In this document: one piece after another, positions 1-6,024 of the stretch
Numbering within the stretch: the stretch's first letter is position 1
Layout: each line of letters opens with the position of its first letter
Source: Actinomycetota bacterium
GTDB lineage: Bacteria; Actinomycetota; Acidimicrobiia; Acidimicrobiales; UBA8592
Direction: 5' to 3'
Length of the DNA: 6,732 bases
NCBI GenBank assembly: GCA_002712415.1
Contig: PATO01000038.1
Location: 1-6,732, forward strand
The notes under the pieces: generated by a model
The model's input: the letters and a program-made list of their open reading frames with translations, nothing else
The model's database searches: none
Told to the model about the DNA's origin: nothing
Position numbers and translations under genes: made by a program

Positions 1-536
1 TCAATCGCTTGAAGAAGATGAGTTTTTCCTAGACCAGCTTCACCATGAATAAAGAGTGGATTGTACGACTCTGCAGGCCTCTCAGCTACAGACAAAGCAG
101 CAGCATGAGCAAAGCGATTGCTTGTTCCCGTAACAAAGGTTTCAAAAGTGTACTTTTTGTTTTTAACTACTGATTTCTCTTTGTCTATATGATTTATCTC
201 TTTATAGAGAGGCGGTCTTATCTCCGCTGCTTCATTTGTACTAGGTATAAGAGTATCTGCTTGAGCTAGGTCCATTTCATTGCTGTCTTTTGTATCAACT
301 TCAACTATTAATTGAATATGTGTCGGTGATGCTTCTTCAAGTGCTTCGAGGACAAGAGGATTATATTTTCCTTCGACCTGTGCTTTCACCCAGTGGTTTG
401 GAACTGTGAGAATTAACTCATTTTCAGTTATCGATTGAGGTCGTGCTTCTTTGAAGGTTGACTGCCAAACCCCATCAGATACCTGGTCTCGAATAGATTG
501 TGCGCAAGCATCCCATAGTTGCGTTACGTTTGACAT
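1..536 (-). CDS. dnaA: Chromosomal replication initiator protein DnaA (N-terminal part, cut by the window edge)
   Basis: DnaA is the AAA+ ATPase that binds DnaA boxes and opens the origin. The minus-strand frame starts at ATG 536-534 ([15 protein letters not shown]...) and stays open to base 1, giving 178 residues. Residues 1-80 match domain I (oligomerisation and helicase loading), with '[10 protein letters not shown]' and '[14 protein letters not shown]'. Residues 82-127 are a short polar domain II linker. Domain III begins at '[19 protein letters not shown]' (129-147), a strong DnaA signature. Walker A is GEAGLGKT at 165-172, close to the actinobacterial GESGLGKT form. Walker B, the sensor motifs and the DNA-binding domain IV lie beyond the window. 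A purine-rich stretch (AAAAGAGAAA) sits just upstream of the ATG as a weak ribosome-binding site. The gene is divergent from rpmH across the DnaA-box gap. By family knowledge dnaN and recF should follow to the left. Confidence 0.96.
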   Translation of the reverse strand, partial: MSNVTQLWDACAQSIRDQVSDGVWQSTFKEARPQSITENELILTVPNHWVKAQVEGKYNPLVLEALEEASPTHIQLIVEVDTKDSNEMDLAQADTLIPSTNEAAEIRPPLYKEINHIDKEKSVVKNKKYTFETFVTGTSNRFAHAAALSVAERPAESYNPLFIHGEAGLGKTHLLQAI

Positions 537-643
537 GGATTTTCTCTTTTCTACTTCAACTCCACAGTTTCATGTAATAGCTGTGTGTGTAATCTTGTGG
601 AGATCTTTAAATTTTTATAGCGTGACTGTGCAACCTAGCAGCA

Positions 644-652
644 TGTGAACAA
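644..652 (-). promoter_or_regulatory. DnaA box, near consensus (TTGTTCACA)
   Basis: TGTGAACAA on the plus strand reads TTGTTCACA on the minus strand. This differs by one base from TTATNCACA and fits the TTGTNCACA form common in actinobacterial origins. A related site, CTGTTCACA, lies at 687-695 on the plus strand. Confidence 0.55.
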
Positions 653-710
653 ACTTGCCAGTGGAAGTCTAGTGGATTTGTTTTCCCTGTTCACAGCCAT
701 TTTTTAACAC

Positions 711-719
711 TTATCCACA
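711..719 (+). promoter_or_regulatory. DnaA box, perfect consensus
   Basis: TTATCCACA matches the 9-bp DnaA box TTATNCACA exactly. It is the plus-strand partner of the inverted box at 758-766, 47 bp away start to start. A TGGATA at 725-730 forms a small inverted repeat with the TATCCA inside this box. Confidence 0.85.
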
Positions 720-751
720 GGGTATGGATATGCTTTTAAACCAAACTCTGA

Positions 752-779
752 TTGACCTGTGGATAACTTAGCTTAGTAT
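752..779 (+). promoter_or_regulatory. Candidate sigma70-type promoter for the rpmH operon
   Basis: The -35-like TTGACC (752-757) and -10-like TAGTAT (774-779) are separated by 16 bases. The spacer contains the perfect DnaA box at 758-766, so DnaA binding would be expected to affect it. It would leave a leader of about 150 bases before rpmH. An AT-rich TATATAA at 919-925 could be a second, closer -10, but I see no good -35 for it. This is motif matching only. Confidence 0.4.
758..766 (-). promoter_or_regulatory. DnaA box, perfect consensus (reverse orientation)
   Basis: TGTGGATAA is the reverse complement of TTATCCACA. It lies inside the spacer of the candidate promoter at 752-779 and next to the AT-rich tract 769-802. 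It could therefore serve in origin opening, in DnaA control of the rpmH operon, or both. Confidence 0.85.
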
Positions 780-928
780 TTTTGAATTATGATTTTTTAA
801 GGTTGTGATAACTCAAGAAGAGCCTCTAGCGTATTGGTGTAAGGTAAATGCTGCCTGGAGATAAAAAGTCAGTTAAAACTGGGCTTCGAAGCAGGGTGTG
901 TTGGAAGAAACCTTAAAATATATAACGT

Positions 929-934
929 AAAGGA
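929..934 (+). promoter_or_regulatory. Ribosome-binding site of rpmH
   Basis: AAAGGA lies six bases before the GTG at 941. With the exact L34 N-terminus that follows, it fixes the start at this GTG. Confidence 0.7.
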
Positions 935-940
935 TTAAAA

Positions 941-1075
941 GTGAAGAGGACATTTCAGCCAAATGTACGGCGAAGAGCTAAAAAACATGGCTTTCGTAAT
1001 CGAATGTCAACCAGAGGGGGCCGTGCGATTATCAAAGCGCGTCGGCGACGAGGAAGGCAAAAACTGTCAGCGTAA
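941..1075 (+). CDS. rpmH: 50S ribosomal protein L34
   Basis: This is a 44-residue, highly basic protein that binds 23S rRNA in the large ribosomal subunit. Read from GTG 941 it gives [18 protein letters not shown], then [20 protein letters not shown] and RQKLSA, ending at TAA 1073-1075. The N-terminal block [19 protein letters not shown] and the R-GR-I--ARR-RGR-KLSA tail are the family signature, and 44 residues is the normal length. The start is GTG with an AAAGGA ribosome-binding site. It is the first gene of the rightward run, in the standard rpmH-rnpA order next to dnaA. The downstream rnpA frame is open back into this gene (from about base 1000), so the two may overlap or be translationally coupled. 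Confidence 0.97.
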   Translation: MKRTFQPNVRRRAKKHGFRNRMSTRGGRAIIKARRRRGRQKLSA

Positions 1076-1410
1076 TAGGGAAAGTATCTGGGAGGGATAG
1101 ACATACTTCCCTACTGAAGCGAGGGATTCGGATAAAAAGAAGGCCCCTTGAAATAGTCTATCTCTACGAAAAAACAGGTCTTCCATGTTTGGCGTTTGCT
1201 ATCCCGAAAACAGTGGGAATAGCTGTTTACAGAAACCGAATCCGTAGGCAGTATCGGGAAGCATTTCGAAAACTGGTTATATCTGATCCAAATTCAGTCA
1301 AAGAAGGAAACTATTTAATAAAAATTCACTCAAAACAAAGTGAAAAATTTAACGCAGAAATAGTTTTAAAAGAAGCATTAAATGAATTATTCGAAGAACA
1401 TATTGCATAA
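1075..1410 (+). CDS. rnpA: Ribonuclease P protein component (start codon uncertain, apparently non-canonical)
   Basis: RnpA is the protein subunit of RNase P and helps the catalytic RNA bind the 5' leader of pre-tRNAs. The diagnostic RNR motif is clear: '[18 protein letters not shown]' at about 1216-1269. The C-terminal beta-alpha part ('[11 protein letters not shown]', '[14 protein letters not shown]') also fits. The only ATG/GTG/TTG start in frame is TTG 1189, which would give 73 residues and remove the first helix and strand. Family-like sequence nevertheless continues upstream ('[20 protein letters not shown]', 1093-1152), and RnpA is usually about 110-125 residues. The frame is open back to a stop at 997-999 inside rpmH. 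The start drawn here is ATA 1075, which overlaps the rpmH TAA and gives 111 residues. CTG 1114 is the other possibility, though it lies inside the family-like block. The 3' end overlaps yidD by 29 bases. Identity is confident; the start is not. Confidence 0.85.
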   Translation: MGKVSGRDRHTSLLKRGIRIKRRPLEIVYLYEKTGLPCLAFAIPKTVGIAVYRNRIRRQYREAFRKLVISDPNSVKEGNYLIKIHSKQSEKFNAEIVLKEALNELFEEHIA

Positions 1411-1654
1411 GAGATCAACAAACAAACTCCTTAAAAGAGCAGGTCAAAAGGCTATTTTGTTGTATCAACGTGTTACTGTGAATAAATTGCCGTCATGTCG
1501 TTATGTGCCGAGCTGCTCGGAATACGCATATGAGGCTATCGATGCGCACGGAATCCTTAAAGGTGGTTGGTATTCAACTAAGAGGTTATGTCGTTGCCAC
1601 CCATGGGGAGGGCATGGATATGACCCAGTACCAGAGAGGAATACGCAATGCTAG
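1382..1654 (+). CDS. yidD: Membrane protein insertion efficiency factor YidD
   Basis: YidD is a small inner-membrane-associated protein that aids YidC/Sec-dependent membrane-protein insertion. The 90-residue product carries the family core. It has an amphipathic N-terminal helix (about 15-33, '[16 protein letters not shown]'), then '[18 protein letters not shown]' (36-53), the 'HGILKGGW' turn (56-63), and '[18 protein letters not shown]' (68-85). The conserved cysteines at 39, 45, 70 and 72 are present. The N-terminus is about ten residues longer than in many YidDs, so a TTG start at codon 8 is possible. ATG 1382 has an AAAGAAG stretch upstream. The gene starts inside the 3' end of rnpA and overlaps yidC by 7 bases, which suggests coupled translation in the usual rnpA-yidD-yidC order. 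Confidence 0.95.
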   Translation: MNYSKNILHKRSTNKLLKRAGQKAILLYQRVTVNKLPSCRYVPSCSEYAYEAIDAHGILKGGWYSTKRLCRCHPWGGHGYDPVPERNTQC

Positions 1655-2748
1655 AGTTTTTTGGGGATATTCTCACCACAATTTACGATTTTTTTCCTAA
1701 TTACGCTTTTGCAATCATCATCTTTACTTGTCTAGTCATGATTGTGTTAACTCCGGTAACACTCAAACAAACACGCAGCATGCTGGCTATGCAAAAAGTA
1801 GCTCCAGAATTAAAAAAACTAAGAAAAAAGCACGGAAACGATCGCGATAAATTAAATCAGGAAATGATGGCGCTTTATCAAGCGAACGGCATTAACCCTT
1901 TAGCAGGATGTCTTCCCCTGATAGCGCAAATGCCTATATTCTTCGGCCTTTTTTATACTGTTCGCGGGTTGACAAGAAGAACAGGAGATGTAGGACTAAG
2001 ACTTGGAGATGTCTCAATTGTTGATCAAACAAATACAGATTACATCCCTGCCTTGAATGCACAGGTCTTTAATCCAGACTTCATTGGAAAAGACACTGAA
2101 ATGTATCGAGACCTAGCTTTATCAACAGAAATGACCTCTTTAGGTATGGATTTAGCGCGTACCCCGTGGAATGTTTTAACAAACAACTTCGCGGAAGGCC
2201 TCCCCTACCTACTATTAGTTCTCCTGGTTGGTTTGTCGGCTTGGTATCAACAACGGATGATATCAAACAGATCCTCATCTTCAATGTCTGAAATGCCTGC
2301 TCAGCAGCAACTTTTAATGAAATATATGCCTTTTATGCTACCGATATTTTCATTCGGTTTTCCTGCTGCTCTCGTCTTCTATTTTTTGACGTCGAATGCA
2401 TTCAGAGTGCTTACACAATTATTTATAACGAGAAAATACTACGGTAAAAACGCTGATACATCGGAATTAATCAAACCAACAAAAGAAATGGTTGAATCTG
2501 TACAAAAACAGAAACCTGGGAAATCAATTGACCAAAGCGAAATACATGGAACACGCAGGCATTTGACGAACCCACCAAAGAAACGCAATAAAAAAACTAA
2601 ACCCACCGAGACAAATAGTCCAAAAAAGGGAAAAGTTGCAGAGCGTAAAGAGCCACAAGCCCGCCCTACATCAAAAAGGGTGACACCAAAGAAAAATAGT
2701 GAACCAGACACGCCCGGCTCACGTCGTCGTAATAAGAAAAAGAAGTGA
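1648..2748 (+). CDS. yidC: Membrane protein insertase YidC (Oxa1 family)
   Basis: YidC inserts and folds inner-membrane proteins, alone or with SecYEG. This 366-residue form lacks the large periplasmic P1 domain of proteobacterial YidC, as is usual in actinobacteria. A first membrane segment at about 19-38 is followed by '[20 protein letters not shown]' (39-58). The cytoplasmic helical hairpin runs to about 82, then '[20 protein letters not shown]' (83-102). Further membrane segments are at about 185-200 and 225-262. The tail (about 270-366) is hydrophilic and Lys/Arg-rich, ending RRRNKKKK, which may touch the ribosome. Met31 lies where the conserved hydrophilic-groove arginine is expected, in '[16 protein letters not shown]'. 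The start ATG has GAGAGGA seven bases upstream, within yidD. The TGA overlaps the possible GTG start of jag. Identity is confident; the topology is read by eye. Confidence 0.96.
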   Translation: MLEFFGDILTTIYDFFPNYAFAIIIFTCLVMIVLTPVTLKQTRSMLAMQKVAPELKKLRKKHGNDRDKLNQEMMALYQANGINPLAGCLPLIAQMPIFFGLFYTVRGLTRRTGDVGLRLGDVSIVDQTNTDYIPALNAQVFNPDFIGKDTEMYRDLALSTEMTSLGMDLARTPWNVLTNNFAEGLPYLLLVLLVGLSAWYQQRMISNRSSSSMSEMPAQQQLLMKYMPFMLPIFSFGFPAALVFYFLTSNAFRVLTQLFITRKYYGKNADTSELIKPTKEMVESVQKQKPGKSIDQSEIHGTRRHLTNPPKKRNKKTKPTETNSPKKGKVAERKEPQARPTSKRVTPKKNSEPDTPGSRRRNKKKK

Positions 2749-3563
2749 AAAATATGGAATGGGTAGAAGTCCGTGCAGAGAACATAGAAGCTGCAGAAGA
2801 ACTCGCATTAGATCAATTAGGTGTTGCTAGAGAAGACGCAGAGTTCGAAGTTGTTACAAGGGAAGAAAATAGGCTTTTTGGTCTTAAAAAAACAGAAGCA
2901 AGAGTTCGGGCACGGGTAAAACCTGCTGATCTGCCTCCAAAAACCACTAATAACAGAAAACGTTCAAAAAACAACAACAAAACTCAAAAGAGTAACAAAA
3001 CAGCGCCAAAAAACAGTAACAAAAGTAACAAGAACAATAAAAGTAATAAAAACAACAAAACTAAAAACACCAAACCGACGCAAGAAGATAGAGAACCAAT
3101 GCCACTCAAAGAACAAGAAGACGCAGTTATTGAGTTTCTTCAAGGCGTAATAGCTAGTTTTCAAATCAACGCTTCAGCTAGCACCCGAATGGAAGAAGAA
3201 AGAATTATTGGGTCAATTGATGGTGAGGATGTTGGACTTTTGATAGGGCCGAAAGCTGGAACTCTTTTAGCTCTCCAGGACATTACAAGAACGGTTGTTC
3301 AACGACATGCCTCTGGTAAGAAGACAAATAGGCTTTCAGTAGATGTAGGTGGCTATCGAGAAAAGAGAAAAGCCTCTTTGGTAGCTTTTACACAAAAGCA
3401 AGCAGATTTAGTGAAAGAAAACAACGAAAAAGTTGAGCTAGAACCTATGGGAGCAGCTGATCGCAAAATTATCCATGATGCTGCTGCAGAAATTTCCGGC
3501 GTTTCAAGCAGTAGCGATGGCGAAGAACCGCGCAGGTATGTTGTTCTTCACCCTTCTGAATAA
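2745..3563 (+). CDS. jag: RNA-binding protein Jag / KhpB (Jag-N, KH and R3H domains)
   Basis: Jag/KhpB is a cytoplasmic RNA-binding protein linked to cell elongation and division control, often acting with KhpA. The Jag-N domain is at about residues 4-58 ('EWVEVRAENIEAAEELALDQ', then 'RLFGLKKTEARVRARV'). A low-complexity linker very rich in Asn, Lys, Ser and Thr spans about 66-112. A KH domain follows at about 123-200, with 'DVGLLIGPKAGTLLALQDIT' holding the nucleic-acid-binding loop. The R3H domain is at about 206-270, with the diagnostic Arg-x3-His in 'AADRKIIHDAAAEI' and the usual 'EEPRRYVVLHP' end. The start could be GTG 2745, which overlaps the yidC stop as GTGA, or ATG 2754 nine bases later. 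It sits directly after yidC, the standard position, and two bases before rsmG. Confidence 0.93.
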   Translation: MKNMEWVEVRAENIEAAEELALDQLGVAREDAEFEVVTREENRLFGLKKTEARVRARVKPADLPPKTTNNRKRSKNNNKTQKSNKTAPKNSNKSNKNNKSNKNNKTKNTKPTQEDREPMPLKEQEDAVIEFLQGVIASFQINASASTRMEEERIIGSIDGEDVGLLIGPKAGTLLALQDITRTVVQRHASGKKTNRLSVDVGGYREKRKASLVAFTQKQADLVKENNEKVELEPMGAADRKIIHDAAAEISGVSSSSDGEEPRRYVVLHPSE

Positions 3564-3565
3564 AC

Positions 3566-4180
3566 GTGCTTCGAGGCATTTTAGAAAAATCACAGAAATT
3601 TAATTTTCTAGGAAACCCTCCGATTGATGACCATATACGAAATGCAATGGGATTTGCTCAAGTAATACACGAGTTTACGGGGGAAAATCAAAAGGGGAAA
3701 ATATACGATCTCGGATCAGGTGGGGGAGTGCCAGCCTTAGTCTTAATTGAAAAACTTAAAGAATGGGAATTTGTACTAATTGAACGAAAGGAAAAAAGAG
3801 CAGATTTTTTATTTGAAGCTATTAGTGATCTTAACGCCTCCGAAAGAGTCACAATTGTTTGTGATGAAGCTGAAAATACAGCGCGGAATGAAAAATTTTC
3901 ATTTGGAGCTGATTTTGTGACCGCTCGGTCATTTGGACCGCCAGCAATCACTGCTGAATGCGCATGTAGGTTATTAAAATTAAACGGCTTCCTAGTTGTT
4001 AGCGAACCTCCAAGTAATACAGATAGGTGGGTGCATGAAAAGCTATCTCTTACAGGTTTAAACCCTATAAAACACACAAAATTCAATGACTCTAACTTCC
4101 AAGTCTTGCAGCAATTGCAGCACCCATCTGATGGTCTCCCTAGAAGAGCTGGAGTGACTAGAAAGCGCCCTTTGTGGTAA
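3566..4180 (+). CDS. rsmG: 16S rRNA (guanine527-N7)-methyltransferase RsmG
   Basis: RsmG (GidB) methylates N7 of G527 in 16S rRNA using S-adenosylmethionine; its loss is known to give low-level streptomycin resistance. The 204-residue Rossmann-fold protein shows the SAM-binding motif 'IYDLGSGGGVPALVL' (46-60). The acidic strand end plus 'ERKEKRADFL' lies at 73-82. 'TARSFGPPAITAECA' (119-133) corresponds to the conserved ARS/ARA-F block. The C-terminal 'LPRRAGVTRKRPLW' (191-204) matches the usual PRR-G---KRPL ending. The start is GTG 3566, two bases after the jag stop, with no visible Shine-Dalgarno sequence, so translation probably depends on coupling to jag. The conserved 'FNFLGNPPIDDHI' near the N-terminus supports this start over Met28. 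The stop codon directly abuts the first parS site. Confidence 0.95.
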   Translation: MLRGILEKSQKFNFLGNPPIDDHIRNAMGFAQVIHEFTGENQKGKIYDLGSGGGVPALVLIEKLKEWEFVLIERKEKRADFLFEAISDLNASERVTIVCDEAENTARNEKFSFGADFVTARSFGPPAITAECACRLLKLNGFLVVSEPPSNTDRWVHEKLSLTGLNPIKHTKFNDSNFQVLQQLQHPSDGLPRRAGVTRKRPLW

Positions 4181-4196
4181 TGTTTCACGTGAAACA
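4181..4196. promoter_or_regulatory. parS: parS site 1, perfect consensus
   Basis: TGTTTCACGTGAAACA is the 16-bp palindromic centromere-like site bound by chromosomal ParB. All 16 positions match the TGTTNCACGTGAAACA consensus. It begins on the base after the rsmG stop and lies 120 bases before parA. Confidence 0.95.
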
Positions 4197-4206
4197 CAAT
4201 TGACTA

Positions 4207-4222
4207 TGTTTCATGTGAAACA
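4207..4222. promoter_or_regulatory. parS: parS site 2, one change from consensus
   Basis: TGTTTCATGTGAAACA differs from site 1 only at position 8 (C to T). The change breaks the central CACGTG palindrome but leaves both outer half-sites intact. The two sites are 26 bp apart centre to centre, about two and a half helical turns. Confidence 0.85.
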
Positions 4223-4240
4223 TTCAAAAAGTGTGAAAAA

Positions 4241-4268
4241 TTGACACTGTTTTCTCAGATGCTAAAAC
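4241..4268 (+). promoter_or_regulatory. Candidate parAB promoter
   Basis: A perfect -35 TTGACA (4241-4246) is followed after 16 bases by TAAAAC (4263-4268) as a weak -10. It starts 18 bases after parS site 2, so ParB spreading from parS could affect transcription of parA-parB. Evidence is motif matching only. Confidence 0.45.
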
Positions 4269-4316
4269 TAAAGAAACATTAAGTTCAATATGTTCTGATC
4301 AGGGGAAATAGAAGAA

Positions 4317-5126
4317 ATGGAAGATCTATTAAGTAATAAAAGACATCCTTCTTCTCTAAATAAATTACCGAGAGTCATTACAGTAGCTAATCAAAAAGGC
4401 GGAGTAGGAAAAACAACTACGGTTGTAAATATAGCTACGTGTCTTGCTGAAACAGGGAAAAGGGTATTAATTGTCGATTTTGATCCACAAGCGAATGCTA
4501 CTTCGGCTGTAGGGATTGAACCTGGTACCTTTATTAACTCGATATATGAAGTGATTTTAGGTCAAGCCTCAATGACCGACTCTATTATTAAAACAAAGTG
4601 GGAGGGGCTTTCTATTGCGCCTGCAACGATAGATTTATCTGGTGCCGAAATTGAGTTAGTGTCAGCTTTTAACCGAGAAAGATACTTAAAAACAGCGATA
4701 ACAGACATTATTGATAACTACGACTACGTTTTTATTGATTGTCCTCCTTCAATTGGACTACTGACAGTGAATGCTTTGACTGCAGCTGATGAAGTACTGG
4801 TTCCGATCCAATGTGAATACTTAGCGTTAGAAGGATTAGGGCAATTAATAAACAATGTTGAAAAGGTAAAAACTCATTTAAATGAAAAATTACATATTTC
4901 AATGATTGCTCTCGTCATGTTTGACGGGCGAACAAAGTTAGCTTCTCAAGTCGTTCAAGAGGTGCGTGACCACTTTGGTCACACAGTTTGTAATCAAGTT
5001 ATTCCTCGATCTGTACGGTTGTCAGAGGCTCCTTCGTACGGACAACCAATCAGCTATTTTGATCCGAAAAGTCGTGCCGCATTAGCCTATAGGGCCTTAG
5101 CAAAGGAGATATCAAGTGTCACGTGA
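4317..5126 (+). CDS. parA: Chromosome-partitioning ATPase ParA (Soj)
   Basis: ParA is a deviant Walker-A ATPase that binds the nucleoid as an ATP dimer. It moves ParB-parS complexes, and so the copied origins, along a gradient. The 269-residue product shows the deviant Walker A 'NQKGGVGKTTTVVNIA' (25-40), with signature Lys27 as well as Lys32. Walker A' is 'LIVDFDPQANATSAVG' (51-66) and Walker B is 'YVFIDCPPSIGLLTVNAL' (137-154). The 'PIQCEYLALEGLGQL' helix (163-177) and 'IPRSVRLSEAPSYGQPI' (229-245), typical of Soj/ParA, follow. A non-conserved leader of about 18 residues precedes the fold; longer N-terminal extensions occur in some ParAs. Start ATG 4317 has AGGGG (4301-4305) and AGAAGAA nearby. 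The 3' end overlaps parB by 11 bases. The parS pair and a TTGACA promoter lie just upstream. Confidence 0.97.
   Translation: MEDLLSNKRHPSSLNKLPRVITVANQKGGVGKTTTVVNIATCLAETGKRVLIVDFDPQANATSAVGIEPGTFINSIYEVILGQASMTDSIIKTKWEGLSIAPATIDLSGAEIELVSAFNRERYLKTAITDIIDNYDYVFIDCPPSIGLLTVNALTAADEVLVPIQCEYLALEGLGQLINNVEKVKTHLNEKLHISMIALVMFDGRTKLASQVVQEVRDHFGHTVCNQVIPRSVRLSEAPSYGQPISYFDPKSRAALAYRALAKEISSVT
5102..5108 (+). promoter_or_regulatory. Strong ribosome-binding site of parB
   Basis: AAAGGAG lies seven bases before GTG 5116, inside the 3' end of parA. It is the best Shine-Dalgarno sequence in the window and settles the parB start. Confidence 0.85.
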
Positions 5127-6006
5127 AAAGACCGGCTTAGGCAAAGGTTTAGGGGCTTTAATCCCCTCAACATCAACACCAAAATCGACAGAAGGATCAT
5201 ATTATGCAAAAACAACTGGTTACCGAGAGGTACCGATAGGTTCTATTTCTGTTAACCCTTATCAACCTCGTGATGTTTTCAATGAAGATGCCTTGAATAG
5301 TTTGTCGTTATCTATTCGTGAGGTCGGCGTCCTTCAACCAGTATTAATTAGGCGAAAAACCTCTGATACTTTTGAACTCATAGCGGGAGAAAGGCGTTGG
5401 CGTGCAGCAAAACGTGCAGGCATGGAGACAATTCCAGCGATTGTTCGCGATGTTGAAGATTTAACATCATTGGAACATGCACTGGTTGAGAATCTTCACC
5501 GTCAAGACTTAGGACCACTAGAAGAGGCGGCAGCCTATCAACAATTGATAGATGATTTTCAACTCAGTCAAGAATCGGTAGCGAAGCGCGTTGGGAAGAG
5601 TAGACCAACTATTGCTAACGCATTACGACTTCTTCAATTGCCGTCATCAGTTCAAGGTTTCCTTATGGATGGAAGATTAACAGCAGGGCATGCTCGTGCA
5701 CTTTTAGGGTTACCTTCTCGCCAGGAACAAGACCAACTTGCAAATAGAATTATCGCAGAGAACTTAACGGTCCGTGAAATTGAGAAAATAGTTCGTGACG
5801 GCACTCTGGCTACAAAAGACACAAAGAGACGACCAGCAAATAAATCTGTAGCCGAACTTGAAGTCGAAAGAATTCTAAGCGAACTCCTCTCCACACGTGT
5901 AGGAGTAAAAATTGGTAACCGTAGAGGAAAGATCACAATTGATTTTGCGGATAGTGATGATCTAAGTCGAATACTTGAAATTATTGATGGCCCTAAAAGT
6001 CAATAA
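5116..6006 (+). CDS. parB: Chromosome-partitioning protein ParB (Spo0J), CTP-dependent clamp
   Basis: ParB binds parS, hydrolyses CTP, spreads as a sliding clamp and stimulates ParA ATPase. The 296-residue protein has the basic N-terminal ParA-contact peptide 'KTGLGKGLGALIP' (5-17). The CTP-binding/ParB domain has 'ISVNPYQPR' (44-52), 'GVLQPVLIRR' (71-80), 'LIAGERRWRAAKRAG' (88-102) and 'ALVENLHRQDLGPLEEA' (122-138). The helix-turn-helix for parS is 'SQESVAKRVGKSRPTIANAL' (151-170), followed by 'LTAGHARALLGL' (188-199). The C-terminal dimerisation domain is at about 245-292. All key blocks are intact and the length is normal for a chromosomal ParB. Start GTG 5116 has an AAAGGAG site and overlaps parA by 11 bases, so the two are co-translated. 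Its targets are the parS pair at 4181-4222. Confidence 0.97.
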   Translation: MSREKTGLGKGLGALIPSTSTPKSTEGSYYAKTTGYREVPIGSISVNPYQPRDVFNEDALNSLSLSIREVGVLQPVLIRRKTSDTFELIAGERRWRAAKRAGMETIPAIVRDVEDLTSLEHALVENLHRQDLGPLEEAAAYQQLIDDFQLSQESVAKRVGKSRPTIANALRLLQLPSSVQGFLMDGRLTAGHARALLGLPSRQEQDQLANRIIAENLTVREIEKIVRDGTLATKDTKRRPANKSVAELEVERILSELLSTRVGVKIGNRRGKITIDFADSDDLSRILEIIDGPKSQ

Positions 6007-6024
6007 AATATTGGCCTATAACGA

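Larger units (their letters stand above)
537..940. other. oriC: dnaA-rpmH intergenic region with DnaA boxes: candidate origin (oriC) or origin-associated control region
   Basis: This 404-base gap between divergent dnaA and rpmH has no convincing gene. It holds two perfect DnaA boxes of opposite orientation (711-719 plus, 758-766 minus). It also holds TTGTTCACA on the minus strand (644-652), CTGTTCACA on the plus strand (687-695) and TTACACACA on the minus strand (584-592). AT-rich tracts at about 602-620 and 769-802 could act as unwinding elements; the second directly follows the 758-766 box. Genes on both sides point away from the gap. In many actinobacteria the functional origin lies between dnaA and dnaN, which would be off the left side. 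This gap could therefore be the origin, half of a bipartite origin, or a DnaA-autoregulated promoter region. A rightward open frame at 451-648 overlaps dnaA antisense and looks spurious. Confidence 0.65.

Noticed and set aside
451..648. Rightward 65-codon open frame over the start of dnaA
   Set aside because: It is antisense to the conserved DnaA N-terminus and runs into the DnaA-box region, with no family resemblance and no good ribosome-binding site.
883..892. GCTTCGAAGC palindrome in the rpmH leader as an operator or terminator
   Set aside because: It is a short 10-bp perfect palindrome without loop, T-run or partner site, and easily arises by chance.
1503..1700. Rightward 65-codon frame across yidD and the start of yidC
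   Set aside because: It is an alternative frame of the clearly coding yidD and yidC. Its sequence shows no domain.
3688..4197. Leftward 169-codon open frame beginning MFHVKH and lying antisense to rsmG
   Set aside because: Its first codons are simply parS site 1 read on the minus strand, and the rest is antisense to a clear RsmG. The product has no recognisable family.
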